A DNA stretch of 64,000 nucleotides from Thiorhodococcus mannitoliphagus (GTDB lineage Bacteria; Pseudomonadota; Gammaproteobacteria; Chromatiales; Chromatiaceae), in contig NZ_JAAIJR010000001.1 of assembly GCF_010915725.1 (NCBI RefSeq), positions 62,001-126,000 on the forward strand, given 5' to 3'. The number at the start of each line of letters is the position of its first letter. Within the stretch, counting starts at the first letter, position 1. Both the position numbers and the translations under genes were made by a program. Below the pieces are notes generated by a model, which saw only the letters and a list, made by a program, of their open reading frames with translations, did no database searches and was not told the origin of the DNA. Shown one piece after another: positions 26,536 through 35,487 of this stretch.

Positions 26536-28173
26536 ATGACGATCAATATCCCCTACGACGAGGCGATCCGGCGCTACCGCCCGCTGGCAGAGCGAGCACT
26601 GCCGTGCACGGCCGATCCGGGCGAGGATCTGCTGCAACGCTATCACCCGGATTACATCGCGGATCGCTGCATCCAATTGACCGTGGGCGCCAATGCCGGC
26701 GACCCCTGTCACCGCCAACTCGCCGACGTACTCCAGAGCGATTCGCGCATCGACGAGGCCGACCTGGCCGCCTCACCGGAGGTCGAGACCGACGTTTTGG
26801 TCATTGGCGGCGGCGGGGCCGGGTGCTCGGCCGCGCTCGAGGCCGCGCGCGCCGGCGCCCGAGTCATCCTGGCGACCAAGCTGCGGCTCGGCGACAGCAA
26901 CACGGTGATGGCCGAGGGCGGCATTCAGGCCTCGATCGAGAAGGATGACACCCCGCAGATGCATTATGACGACACCGTCAAGGGCGCCAGTGGTCAGATC
27001 GACCGCACCCTGGCCGCCCAGATGGTGACGGACGGCCCAGACGTCATCCGCTGGCTCATCCAGCAGGGGATGCAGTTCGACCTCGATCAGTACGGCGATC
27101 TGCTGACCCGGCGCGCGGGCGGCACCTCGGCGCCGCGCGTACTCTATTTCCGCGACTACACCGGGCTGGAGATGATGCGCGTGCTGCGCGAGGCGGTCTT
27201 CAACAGCGATGTCGAGGTCTGGGACTACTGCCCGGCCGTCGAGCTGCTGTCGGACCAGTCCGGCCATTGCGCTGGGGCAGTGCTCTCCTCGCTCAAGGAC
27301 TACACCTACAGCCTGGTCAAAGCCAAGTCCGTCATCGTCGCCACTGGCGGCATCGGCCGGCTGCATCTGAACGGCTTTCCGACCTCCAACCATTTCGGTG
27401 CCGTCGGCGACGGGCTGGTGCTCGCCTATCGACTGGGCGCCAAGCTGCGCGACCTGGATACCTTTCAGTACCACCCCACCGGCCTCGCCCATCCCCACCA
27501 TCTCGGCGGTACCCTGATCACCGAAGGGGTACGCTCTGCCGGTGCCTATCTGCTCAATGCTGCGAGCGAGCGTTTTATCGACGAGCTGCGGCCGCGCGAC
27601 CATGTGGCGGCGGCGATCATCCGCGAATGCGCCGAGGGACGTGGGGTCGATGCCGGTCACGGTCAGTCCGGCGTCTGGCTCGACACCCCCAGCATCGAGC
27701 TGAGAAGCCCCGGCATCATGGAGCAGCGCTTTCCCAAGCTGCTGCATCTCGGGATCAAGTCCGGGATCGATCCCCGCCAGCAGCCGATGCTCATCTATCC
27801 CACCCTGCACTATCAGAACGGCGGCGTGATCATCAACCGCCAGGGTGCCAGCACGGTTCCCGGTCTCTACTGCGTCGGCGAGGTCTGCGGCGGGGTGCAC
27901 GGGCGCAACCGCCTCATGGGCAACTCGCTGCTGGAGATCATCAGTTTCGGGCGACGTGCCGGCACGACCGCAGCCAAGCGCGTCCATGGTGCTGGGATGC
28001 GTCAGAAAAAGGTCTCGCTCGAGCACCTGCGGGCCTTCCGGCGCGAGCTGATGCTTGCCAAGATGCCCCTGACCCAGCAGAGCCCCTTGCTCTTCCCGGA
28101 GTACGCCAAGTTCGAGAAGGACTCCGACTACGACGGTCTGCGCCGCAACACGCGGGTGGCCGACGATGGATAA
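26536..28173 (+). CDS. FrdA/SdhA-like FAD flavoprotein
   Basis: This 545-residue flavoprotein has VLVIGGGGAGCSAALEAARA for FAD binding after about 75 residues of N-terminal extension. Active-site blocks of the fumarate reductase/succinate dehydrogenase/NadB family are present: YHPTGL, LITEGVRSAGAYLLN, RPRDHVAAAI with the catalytic Arg, HYQNGG, and HGRNRLMGNSL near the end. Fumarate or succinate is the expected substrate, though aspartate-oxidase-like or other 2-enoate substrates are possible. It is 28 bases after the iron-sulfur gene and overlaps the NuoF-like gene by 8 bases. Confidence 0.85.
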   Translation: MTINIPYDEAIRRYRPLAERALPCTADPGEDLLQRYHPDYIADRCIQLTVGANAGDPCHRQLADVLQSDSRIDEADLAASPEVETDVLVIGGGGAGCSAALEAARAGARVILATKLRLGDSNTVMAEGGIQASIEKDDTPQMHYDDTVKGASGQIDRTLAAQMVTDGPDVIRWLIQQGMQFDLDQYGDLLTRRAGGTSAPRVLYFRDYTGLEMMRVLREAVFNSDVEVWDYCPAVELLSDQSGHCAGAVLSSLKDYTYSLVKAKSVIVATGGIGRLHLNGFPTSNHFGAVGDGLVLAYRLGAKLRDLDTFQYHPTGLAHPHHLGGTLITEGVRSAGAYLLNAASERFIDELRPRDHVAAAIIRECAEGRGVDAGHGQSGVWLDTPSIELRSPGIMEQRFPKLLHLGIKSGIDPRQQPMLIYPTLHYQNGGVIINRQGASTVPGLYCVGEVCGGVHGRNRLMGNSLLEIISFGRRAGTTAAKRVHGAGMRQKKVSLEHLRAFRRELMLAKMPLTQQSPLLFPEYAKFEKDSDYDGLRRNTRVADDG

Positions 28174-29425
28174 GGCTCCCGTGCTGAATCAAGTGCTGCT
28201 GCAGCCGTCTAGCCGCGTCGGCGCGGATTTCGACGCCTGGCTGTGGGACGTCGGCGGCAGCGGTTTGGAGGCCGCACTGCAGGAGCCTGGCCGCATCGTC
28301 GACATGGTCAAGGAGGCGGATCTGCGCGGCCTCGGCGGCAGCGGTTTCCCGACCTGGGTGAAATGGAGCGCGGTCGCCAAGCAGACGGGCGAGAAGTACC
28401 TCATCTGCAACGGCAACGAGGACGAGCCCGGCACCTTCAAGGACCGTGTGCTCATGGAGGAGTGCCCGCATCAGCTCATCGAGGGCGCCACCATTGCGGC
28501 GGTTGCCTGCGGGATTCAACGGGTGGTCTTCTACATCAATCCCCACCTGAGCGGTGCCATTGACGCCGTTCGGCGTGCCCTGCACCAGTGGCAGCAGTCG
28601 GAGTGGCCGGAGCGGATCGCGCAAGCCACCGGAGTGGCGATCGACTATCGCGTCCAGCCGAGTTCGGGCCACTACATCGGCGGCGAGGAGACTGCGGCCA
28701 TCGAATCGGTCGAAGGCAAGTTCCCCTTTCCCCGCGCCAAGCCGCCCTACCCCACCGAGCACGGTGTTCACGGCCGGCCCACCCTCATCAACAACGTCGA
28801 GACGCTGTCCAACCTCCCCCACCTGCTCCGCAACGGGGTCGAGTGGTTTCGGCGTCAGGGCCTGGGCGAGGCGACCGGGACCAAGATCTACAGCCTCAGC
28901 GGTGACGTGTTGCGGCCGGGGGTCTATGAGCTGCCGATGGGCACGCCGCTCTCCGACCTGCTCTACCACTACGGCGAGGGCATGCTGGTCGGCAAGAAGC
29001 TCAAGGCGGTGTTCACCGGCGGCCCCTCTAACACCATTCTGACCCCCAAGGATATCGACGTGCCCATGGACTTCGAGTCTGTCGCGGCGCGTCGCTCCGC
29101 GCTCGGCACCGGGGCCATGATCGCCGTCTCCCAGGGTACCGGCATCGTCAAGAAGGTCGGCGAGTACGTCAGCTTCTTCGCCTCTTCCTCCTGCGGTCAG
29201 TGTCCCTCTTGCAAGACCGGCACCTACTACATGTCCCAGCTCCTCAACCGCATCGGCACCGGCCAAGGCACCCGCTCCGACCTCGACAGCCTCATCAACC
29301 TCTGCAAGATCCTCCCCGGCTCCGGCCGCTGCCACCTGGTCAACGGCGCCGTCAAGGTGCTCGACAGCTCCCTCTATCACTTCATGGACGAGTACGAGCA
29401 GTCCCTGCGCGGGGCACCGACCTAG
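28166..29425 (+). CDS. NuoF-like NADH dehydrogenase subunit
   Basis: NuoF binds NADH and FMN and passes electrons to iron-sulfur clusters. This 419-residue protein keeps the glycine-rich NADH/FMN motifs GLGGSGFPTWVKW, CNGNEDEPGTFKDR and GHYIGGEETAAIESVEGK. The 4Fe-4S motif is complete: SCGQCPSC and GRCHL about 44 residues on. There are no NuoE or NuoG genes next to it. Instead it overlaps the FrdA-like gene, suggesting that NADH electrons go straight to the FrdAB-like pair, or the reverse. This arrangement is not one I can assign to a named enzyme. Confidence 0.88.
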   Translation: MDKAPVLNQVLLQPSSRVGADFDAWLWDVGGSGLEAALQEPGRIVDMVKEADLRGLGGSGFPTWVKWSAVAKQTGEKYLICNGNEDEPGTFKDRVLMEECPHQLIEGATIAAVACGIQRVVFYINPHLSGAIDAVRRALHQWQQSEWPERIAQATGVAIDYRVQPSSGHYIGGEETAAIESVEGKFPFPRAKPPYPTEHGVHGRPTLINNVETLSNLPHLLRNGVEWFRRQGLGEATGTKIYSLSGDVLRPGVYELPMGTPLSDLLYHYGEGMLVGKKLKAVFTGGPSNTILTPKDIDVPMDFESVAARRSALGTGAMIAVSQGTGIVKKVGEYVSFFASSSCGQCPSCKTGTYYMSQLLNRIGTGQGTRSDLDSLINLCKILPGSGRCHLVNGAVKVLDSSLYHFMDEYEQSLRGAPT

Positions 29426-29450
29426 CCCGCCGCAATGCAAAGGGCAGTAG

Positions 29451-29477
29451 GGTGGACGAGCCCGAGCGAAGTCCACC
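29451..29477. terminator. hairpin between convergent genes
   Basis: GGTGGAC at 29451-29457 pairs perfectly with GTCCACC at 29471-29477 over a 13-base loop. It lies 26 bases after the NuoF-like stop, and the YgjP-like gene points towards it from the other side. The TAGGGTGGACGAG...GAAGTCCACC type is also a common dispersed repeat. It may act as a two-way terminator although no T-run follows. Confidence 0.4.
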
Positions 29478-29557
29478 GAACCACGCGTCGGCGCTGGTGG
29501 ATTGCGCTGCGCTTGCTCGCTCTGCGACCCTTGTGACAGAGGTTCTTATTCGGCGGA

Positions 29558-30265
29558 TCAGAGCGAAACGTGCCGCCCGCCATGCTCGGCCAGCCACGCT
29601 TTGCGCTGCCCATAGTCCGGCATCGCTCGGCTTACTCGCTGCCAGAAGGCCGGGGTGTGATTGGGCTCTTCCAAATGGGCCAGCTCGTGCACGATGACAT
29701 AGTCGACGATCCCGACGGGCATCAGCATCACTGCCCAGTGGAAGTTCAGCTTGCCGCCGCGTCCGCATGAGCCCCAGCGAAAGCCGAGGTCTCGTACCTC
29801 GATCCCATCAGGCTGTAGCGCCATCCGCCGCGCCCAGCCGCGCACGCGCGTCCGCAGCCAGGTCCTGGCATGCGAGCTGTACCAGTGGACGAAATATCGG
29901 CGGCCTTCGCTCGCGAGTGACCGTCTCAGCTTGAAGCGCCCGGCTTCGAGCTTGAGTGGCACCTCCTGCGCGTCGACGAGCAGCAAGCGGTAGCTGCGCC
30001 CCAAGTAGGGAAAGCCCGCGCCGCTGACGAATTCCTTGGCCTCCAGCGGCTGAAGGCGGGACTCCTTCTCGGCCATCTTGGCGTAGAGCCAGAACCGTTT
30101 CTCGCGCACGAAGGCCGCGAGTACCTCCTGCCCGATGCCGGGCGGCGCCGCGATGATCAGCTCGCCGCCTCGGTCCAAGGTGATCTCCAGCGTCTTGCGC
30201 TGCGCGCTGCGTCTGACCTCGAAGGTCAGCTCGTCGACGGCCAACCGCTCCAAGGTTAGGCTCAT
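29558..30265 (-). CDS. YgjP-like (WLM/SprT-type) zinc metallopeptidase domain protein
   Basis: The 235-residue protein carries VIVHELAHLEEPNHTPAFW, the HExxH zinc motif with a downstream His, and RWGSCGRGGKLNFHW, both typical of YgjP-type proteins (DUF45). These genes are frequently linked to type I restriction systems. Here it overlaps the broken hsdR by 4 bases (ATGA). The start ATG 30265 matches the family; upstream codons do not. Confidence 0.88.
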   Translation of the reverse strand: MSLTLERLAVDELTFEVRRSAQRKTLEITLDRGGELIIAAPPGIGQEVLAAFVREKRFWLYAKMAEKESRLQPLEAKEFVSGAGFPYLGRSYRLLLVDAQEVPLKLEAGRFKLRRSLASEGRRYFVHWYSSHARTWLRTRVRGWARRMALQPDGIEVRDLGFRWGSCGRGGKLNFHWAVMLMPVGIVDYVIVHELAHLEEPNHTPAFWQRVSRAMPDYGQRKAWLAEHGGRHVSL

Positions 30266-32905
30266 CGCGCCACCAGGCGCCGATGATTGGCACGGGCCAG
30301 CTCCATCAGCCTGTCCGCGACCGGATCCAGCCACGCGAAGTCCATTAGATCCGCATCATCCAGCGCTTGGAAGACCCAGCTCCGCAGGCCGTCCTGAGCC
30401 TGCGGCTTGCTCCAGAAACCGACGATGGCGATCTCCTGCTGGATGTGATCGACAACCTCGACCGTTAGCGCGCACAGCTGGTTCAGCGTCTCGCCCTCCA
30501 CCGCGACCTCGCCGACGGCCTCTTGCTTCAGGAGATCGAAGAAGGGCGCCTGGGTCTGGGGATCCAGGCCCGTCGCGTCATCCCGGGCGCGGCCCTCTTT
30601 GGCTTGGTCGATGAGCTGGCGCAGCGCCTCGGCCAGCGCATCCCATCGCCCTTCCAGCGCCTCAAGGATGCCCTTCAGCCGCTCGGAGAGCTTTTCGTAG
30701 TGCGCCGGGTCCTCGTTCAGATGCTTGCGGATGTGATAGCGCAGTGCGTGCTCCATCTCGCTGGCCTGGGCGCGCGCCGAGTGCTCTTGGTCGACATGCC
30801 GCTCGAAGCGGGCATCGGTGATCTCGATCGGCGGGATGCGCGGGTCGATGCCGAGCGAGAGGATATGGTCGTCGATCAGCTTGCGGACCTTCTCGCCCAC
30901 CTCCTGCCCGATGGGCCGCTCGGCGCTGCGATAGCGGTTGCGGGCCTTCGCCTGGATGTGCGCGAGCTGCTTGGTGTCCTTGACGAAGGGCAGGCCCTCC
31001 GGACGCGGCAGCACCAGATCCAGGGTTGTCAGGAAGGCCTTGAGCTTGACGTGAAACTCCGCCCGCAGCCGCTCCTCCCTGAGGAGCTGGACGCAGGCCT
31101 CGGTGTCGTCGATGGACGTGCCGCGCGACATGAAGAGATCCAGCACCCGGCGATGCCGGTCGCGCAGCCGGGGAATCTCGTCCTTGAGGCTGCTCAAGGC
31201 GCCCTCGACATCCTCGGCGCTGTAGGCCTCCAGCGCCTCCTTCAGATGGCGGGCCACGCCATAGTAATCGACCACGATGCCGAAGCCCTTCTCGACCCCG
31301 CCGCGCGCATAGGTGCGGTTGACGCGGGCGATGGCCTGGAGCAGCTCGGCCTCGCGGATATGCCTGTCCAGGTACATCACCTGCTCGACCGGCGCGTCGA
31401 AACCGGTCAGCAGCATGGATTTGACGATAAGGAAGGCGAGCGGATCAGCCGTGTCGCCGTCGAAGGTATTCGGCCCATCGGCGAAGAGCGGCTTCTTGAA
31501 GCGGGCGATCCGGGCGTCGATCCGGGCGCGCGCCGACCACTCGCGCCGAGGGTCGACGCGATCGTTGTGCTCGCTGGAGATGACCGGGGCAAACTCGAGC
31601 GCCCGGATGGTCGGCAGAAAACGGTGGGCACGCACGAGGAAGCCCTTGTGCCGCTCGAGCTGCAGGGCGGCCTCGTCGTCCAGATCCAGCAGGCTCGGAT
31701 GCAAGGCCTCCAGCTCCGCCACCAGCGCGTCGCGCGCCTCGCGCAAGGCACCGTGGTAGCGGACCGCCGCCCGGCGGCTGACGGCGACGACCTGCGCCTT
31801 GAACCCGTCCGGCAGGATGTGCTCGACATAGTGGCGCAGCATGTTGCGCGCCTTGGCGGCGATGAGCCGCTCGGCCTCCATCACGTGGCCCTTGGTCGCG
31901 TACTTGCGCTTGATCGCCTCCAGCTCCTCGGGGCTGCGGCCGACCAGCATGTCCTCGAAGACCTCGTCGAGCTGCCGCCCGTCGTCCACGGCGGCGCCCG
32001 TGGTCCGGCCCTCGTAGAGAATGGGCACCGTGGCCCCGTCGGCCTCCGCTTCGCGGATGCCGTAGCGGTCGATGAAGTCGCCGAAGATCCGCGCCGTCTG
32101 GCCCTTGGCCCGCATGATGATCGGTGTGCCGGTGAAGCCGATCTTGGCGCAGTTGGGCAGCGCCCGCATGAGGTTGGCGTGGGCCGTGTTGGTATGGCTG
32201 CGGTGGGCCTCGTCGACCAGCACCAGGATGTCGGTGTCCGTATTCAGCGCCGGCAAGGGCACCATGCGTCGCTTGCCCTCGGCCAGATAGCGCACGGACG
32301 ATTCGGCGACCTTGAGCGGCTCGGCCCCGTCGATCGGGTCCGCATCCGTCTCGTCCGCGTCCGATTCATCGTCCCCGATCAGCTCGCCACGGTACTTCTG
32401 GATCATGGCGAAGACGAGGTCCTTGCCCGGACGCTCGAGGGTCTCGCGCAGGACGTCGGCGGCGGAGCGCGTCTTGAGTCCGCGCGTCTCGGGCTTGACG
32501 ATGGTGAGCACCTCGTCGGTCAGGGCCGCGGTGTCGGCCAGCTGCTTCTGCAGATCGCGCCGGTCGGTGACGACCACCACCTTGAAGCCCCGCAGCCGCG
32601 GGTCCGAGCGCAGCTTGCTCGGTCGGCCTCTGATTGGCCTCCAGCAGCTTGGCGGTGCCGAGCCGCTGCAGAGCGCCCACAGCCTGAGTGATCCGTCCGA
32701 GATCGAGCCATGGCCGACCCTCGGCGTCCAGATTGATACGCCGGAGCGCCGCTCTCAGGTCATCGAGGAGCAGAACGTCCCGGAAGCGCTCGCGGCCGGT
32801 CTTACCTGGATCCTCGAGGCTGCCGGCGGTGTGCTCCCAGCCCATCGCGACGAGCTGATCGATGAAGGGTTGCTCGACTTCCAGGTATTCCGGACCTCCG
32901 TTCAT
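30262..32905 (-). pseudogene. hsdR: type I restriction enzyme R subunit, internal deletion and frameshift
   Basis: The head (from ATG 32905) encodes an HsdR N-terminus: VEQPFIDQLVAMGWEHTAGS up to KLLEANQ at about residue 92. The next recognisable part, in another frame, is KLRSDPRLRGFKVVVVTDR, which lies just after Walker A in intact HsdR. The join is at about 32630. Roughly 220 residues, with the PD-(D/E)XK nuclease and the Walker A loop, are missing. The remaining 772 codons keep LVDEAHRSH, FTGTP and ARVNRTY and the C-terminal domain. Without nuclease and ATP loop it cannot restrict. No hsdM or hsdS accompanies it. Confidence 0.88.
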
Positions 32906-33065
32906 GTCCTCTGCCTCTTGTCTCCTACTGATTGAGCGTCCTGAGCCTTGCGGGAAGCTCACCCGACTTTGCGGGAAGCTTATTGCTCTTTGCGGGAAGT
33001 CCTCCGTGAGCTTTGGGGGAAGCTTCGCTGAACGATTTTGGCATGCCTGCAGTGGATCGACATTC

Positions 33066-33992
33066 CTACGAAACGACCTCTTCCGCCGCCTTCAACACGA
33101 AGCGTCGATTCGTCCGTACAGAGATGACTCGAAAGCTCAGTAATGCCTCTTTGTTCTCCCAACGCGCCTTGAAGCTCGAAATGCTCGACAAAGCCCGATC
33201 GACCTTTCCCGCGATCAGCACACCATCCGCGAGTCGGCACTCGAACCGGCGGGATTCGGGGAGAATACCCAGCACCACCCCGCGCAGTTGCTCCTCACGC
33301 TCGCTGATGTCCTCGTCTTTCAACGCATCGAGGACACGCTGAACATCCCTGCCCTCATTCAGCCGAACCCGCGCCCCTTCGAACTCCGCGGCGAATCCTG
33401 CGCCGCCCTCGAACAAGACCTTGGCGAATGCCTGGATCTTAGCGGCGGCACGCGGATGGATCTCGGCGATCAGATCGGAAATGCCTTCTTCATCGGATTC
33501 CGCTGCATCCTTGATCAAGGCGAAGGTCGTCCCGATGGCCCGCTCATAGGGATCGGACTCGTCCTCGAACGATAGGGAAATCTGATCATCGGCAGGTGGC
33601 GGAGAAAGCTCAAGCTCGAAACCGAACGAGCCACGGGCTGTATCGACGATCCTCAGCGAGCGCTGATTGCCTCTAGGCAACCTGCCCAGCGCCTTTAGCT
33701 CATCGGTCAAACTCGCCGCCACGGTGTCGGTGGCCTCGATAAATGCCCCGAGCGCCGTCGAGGCAAAACCAGCATCGATCGATTGAGATCCTTCCACCGG
33801 CGCACCGCGAAAGATGATTGGCAGAGGTTTGCCCAAGGGCTCGGCCTCGATCTTGGCGAGTCGCGCCCTGGCCTGCTCAAGCCGCTCCTCGATGCCGATC
33901 CGCTCGATCAGTCGATCTTCCGAAACACTGCTCAGAAGCCCTTCGAGGGTCGCCACCTCGGAGCGCAAGAAATCGCGTTCTTTAGCGCTCAT
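33066..33992 (-). CDS. hypothetical protein, partner of the DUF6932-type gene
   Basis: I do not recognise a named family for this 308-residue acidic protein. It opens with a short helical block, SEVATLEGLLSSVSEDRLIE then RIGIEERL. A very similar block occurs in the 55-codon ORF at 55038-55205. The middle is mixed alpha/beta (RIVDTARGSFGFELEL, EDESDPYERAIGTTFALI). It has no signal peptide or membrane segment. Its start overlaps the end of the nucleotidyltransferase-like gene by 11 bases, so the two are coupled. The setting beside broken restriction genes suggests a defence or toxin-antitoxin role, which is inference. Confidence 0.6.
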   Translation of the reverse strand: MSAKERDFLRSEVATLEGLLSSVSEDRLIERIGIEERLEQARARLAKIEAEPLGKPLPIIFRGAPVEGSQSIDAGFASTALGAFIEATDTVAASLTDELKALGRLPRGNQRSLRIVDTARGSFGFELELSPPPADDQISLSFEDESDPYERAIGTTFALIKDAAESDEEGISDLIAEIHPRAAAKIQAFAKVLFEGGAGFAAEFEGARVRLNEGRDVQRVLDALKDEDISEREEQLRGVVLGILPESRRFECRLADGVLIAGKVDRALSSISSFKARWENKEALLSFRVISVRTNRRFVLKAAEEVVS

Positions 33993-34590
33993 TGCTCGTC
34001 TCCTCGGACCCCGTGGTCATGTCCTGCTCGGATAGCCACTCAAGGGCGGGTGTATCACTGTCGGACAGCGAGAGCTGGACGAAGCCTTTCCAACGCCCAT
34101 CCTCTCGCCGATGACTCCACATCGAATACCAGTAAGACACCCATCTCGCCTGATTGGCATCGAAAGCGATATCCGTCGCAACGAAGTAATGATCGACCAA
34201 ATACCGTCGCTTCGCTCTTTGGGAGCTGAAAAGGTCGGGGTGAGCAGCGATCAGTTGCCGCTGGCGCTCGACGCCTCCCAGCCCGACGAAGGTCACGACA
34301 TCGATGTCGCCCGGAGCACGTCCTCTGTTCGCCTCGACATCCTCGACGAAGCTGCCGTCGATCCACTGGAATCCATCGGCGAGTCCGGCCGACCGAAGCG
34401 CTTTCCGCAGCTCAGCGAGCCCTCGCAAGATACCTCGCCGCTCCCTTGTGTGACCAAAGCGTCCACAAAGCTCAAGAACCGACGTCCGGTAGGGAGATCG
34501 ATCAGAGGATATTGGCTTCTCTCCGGGACGGATCGGCGGCAGAACGCCATGGATATCCCATTCCGGAATGTGCGACTCATGCATGACCAT
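33982..34590 (-). CDS. DUF6932-type nucleotidyltransferase-like protein
   Basis: The 202-residue product reads IPEWDIHGVLPP near the start and WIDGSFVEDVEANRGRAPGD with IDVVTF after it. This resembles the G-S-x(n)-D-x-D core of minimal nucleotidyltransferases, as in DUF6932 proteins. Here the second acidic pair is DID. Such proteins often pair with a second gene as toxin-antitoxin-like modules. The frame is open upstream to 34719, but MVMHESHIPEWD (ATG 34590) fits best, with ATG 34584 as an alternative. It precedes and overlaps the hypothetical partner. Confidence 0.6.
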   Translation of the reverse strand: MVMHESHIPEWDIHGVLPPIRPGEKPISSDRSPYRTSVLELCGRFGHTRERRGILRGLAELRKALRSAGLADGFQWIDGSFVEDVEANRGRAPGDIDVVTFVGLGGVERQRQLIAAHPDLFSSQRAKRRYLVDHYFVATDIAFDANQARWVSYWYSMWSHRREDGRWKGFVQLSLSDSDTPALEWLSEQDMTTGSEETSNER

Positions 34591-34675
34591 TCGCTTGCTC
34601 TCGTTCCTTTGATGGGCGATTCGGCACATTGGACCTTGCCCACACGCCGGAGCATGGGGAGCAAAGCTCGACTGC

Positions 34676-35074
34676 TCAGTCAAACGCGGGATACTGCCGG
34701 GGCTTCTCGCCCTGCTCACTGATCAGACGCAGATACTCGCTATCCGGCTCGGGCTCGAAGGGCTTCTTGCGGGTTCGGCCGATCTGGAAGAGCCAGTTGT
34801 CGCCGTAGTCGAACAGATAGAAGAGCTTGTGGCCCTTGGGCAGCGGGAACAGGTCCTCCAGGGTCGCGTCGAAGCGGCAGCGAGTGCGCTTCGCACTCGT
34901 GGGCGTTCGGGCGACGAAGAAGTCGGAGAGGTGATCGTTGTCGAAGTCGAGGGTCCGCTGGATGAACAGATGCAGATCGTCCAGCGTCGCGGCGGCGTCG
35001 ATGGCGATGGTTGCGGACCAATCCCCGGTCGCCCAGCGACCGCGGATGAGTTTGATGTCGAGTGTCCAGATCAT
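34676..35074 (-). CDS. plasmid pRiA4b ORF-3-like protein
   Basis: The 132-residue product matches the pRiA4b ORF-3 fold in its opening MIWTLDIKLIRGRW and in FIQRTLDFDNDHLSDFFVA, then LFYLFDYGDNWLFQIG. Proteins of this kind are often near mobile elements, and no activity is established. An upstream in-frame extension to 35284 runs through repeats and is not coding. Just upstream of those repeats, at 35229-35255, the first few codons are present a second time. Confidence 0.75.
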   Translation of the reverse strand: MIWTLDIKLIRGRWATGDWSATIAIDAAATLDDLHLFIQRTLDFDNDHLSDFFVARTPTSAKRTRCRFDATLEDLFPLPKGHKLFYLFDYGDNWLFQIGRTRKKPFEPEPDSEYLRLISEQGEKPRQYPAFD

Positions 35075-35115
35075 GGGGTCGGTTCCTGGGGGACCTTGGC
35101 GCCGACCGGCTCTCG

Positions 35116-35219
35116 TTCCCGCGCTCCAGCGTGGGAATGCAGTCCGGCCGCTCCAGCGGCCCGTGGCGTGACGCGACGCTGGAGCGTCGCGACTTGCTCC
35201 CACGCCGGAGCGTGGGAGC
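35116..35219. repeat. cluster of four consecutive hairpin repeats
   Basis: Four near-perfect palindromes sit end to end at 35116-35137, 35146-35161, 35173-35190 and 35196-35219. All share a CTCCAGC/GCTGGAGC-like or TCCCACGC/GCGTGGGA core. This GCGTGGGA type is a widespread intergenic repeat in Proteobacteria. It lies in a 413-base gap (35075-35487) between the pRiA4b-like gene and the hypothetical gene, where no other gene is supported. Confidence 0.75.
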
Positions 35220-35487
35220 CAGAGGTGCTCAGCGTCCAAATCATGCGGTCGCTTCCTCTGGCCGCATTGCGGGACCCACGGCATGGTGTGGGAGGCAACC
35301 GGATAGGCATGCTTTGTTCAAGAGTCCTGCGGGGCGAGGGGCGTGCCCATCATACTGGCTCAGCGTTTTGCAAGATGGGCACGTCCGTCGGACGCCGAGG
35401 TTGTGCTCGGGCTCAGAGCGCGGACTTTGCCCTTCTTGATCTGCGCTCGCGTTAGCCGCCCTGGCGGTCGCGCCGCCGATGCTCGCT

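Noticed and set aside
26773-29476. Long minus-strand frames over the FrdA-like and NuoF-like genes
   Set aside because: The plus-strand products carry FAD, NADH and iron-sulfur motifs; the reverse frames carry none.
30523-32691. 722-codon open frame on the plus strand
   Set aside because: It is antisense to the hsdR remnant, with no recognisable domain; a codon-bias shadow.
35116-35219. Possible CRISPR or rho-independent terminator array
   Set aside because: The four palindromes differ in length and sequence and have no regular spacers or T-runs; they fit a dispersed intergenic hairpin family.
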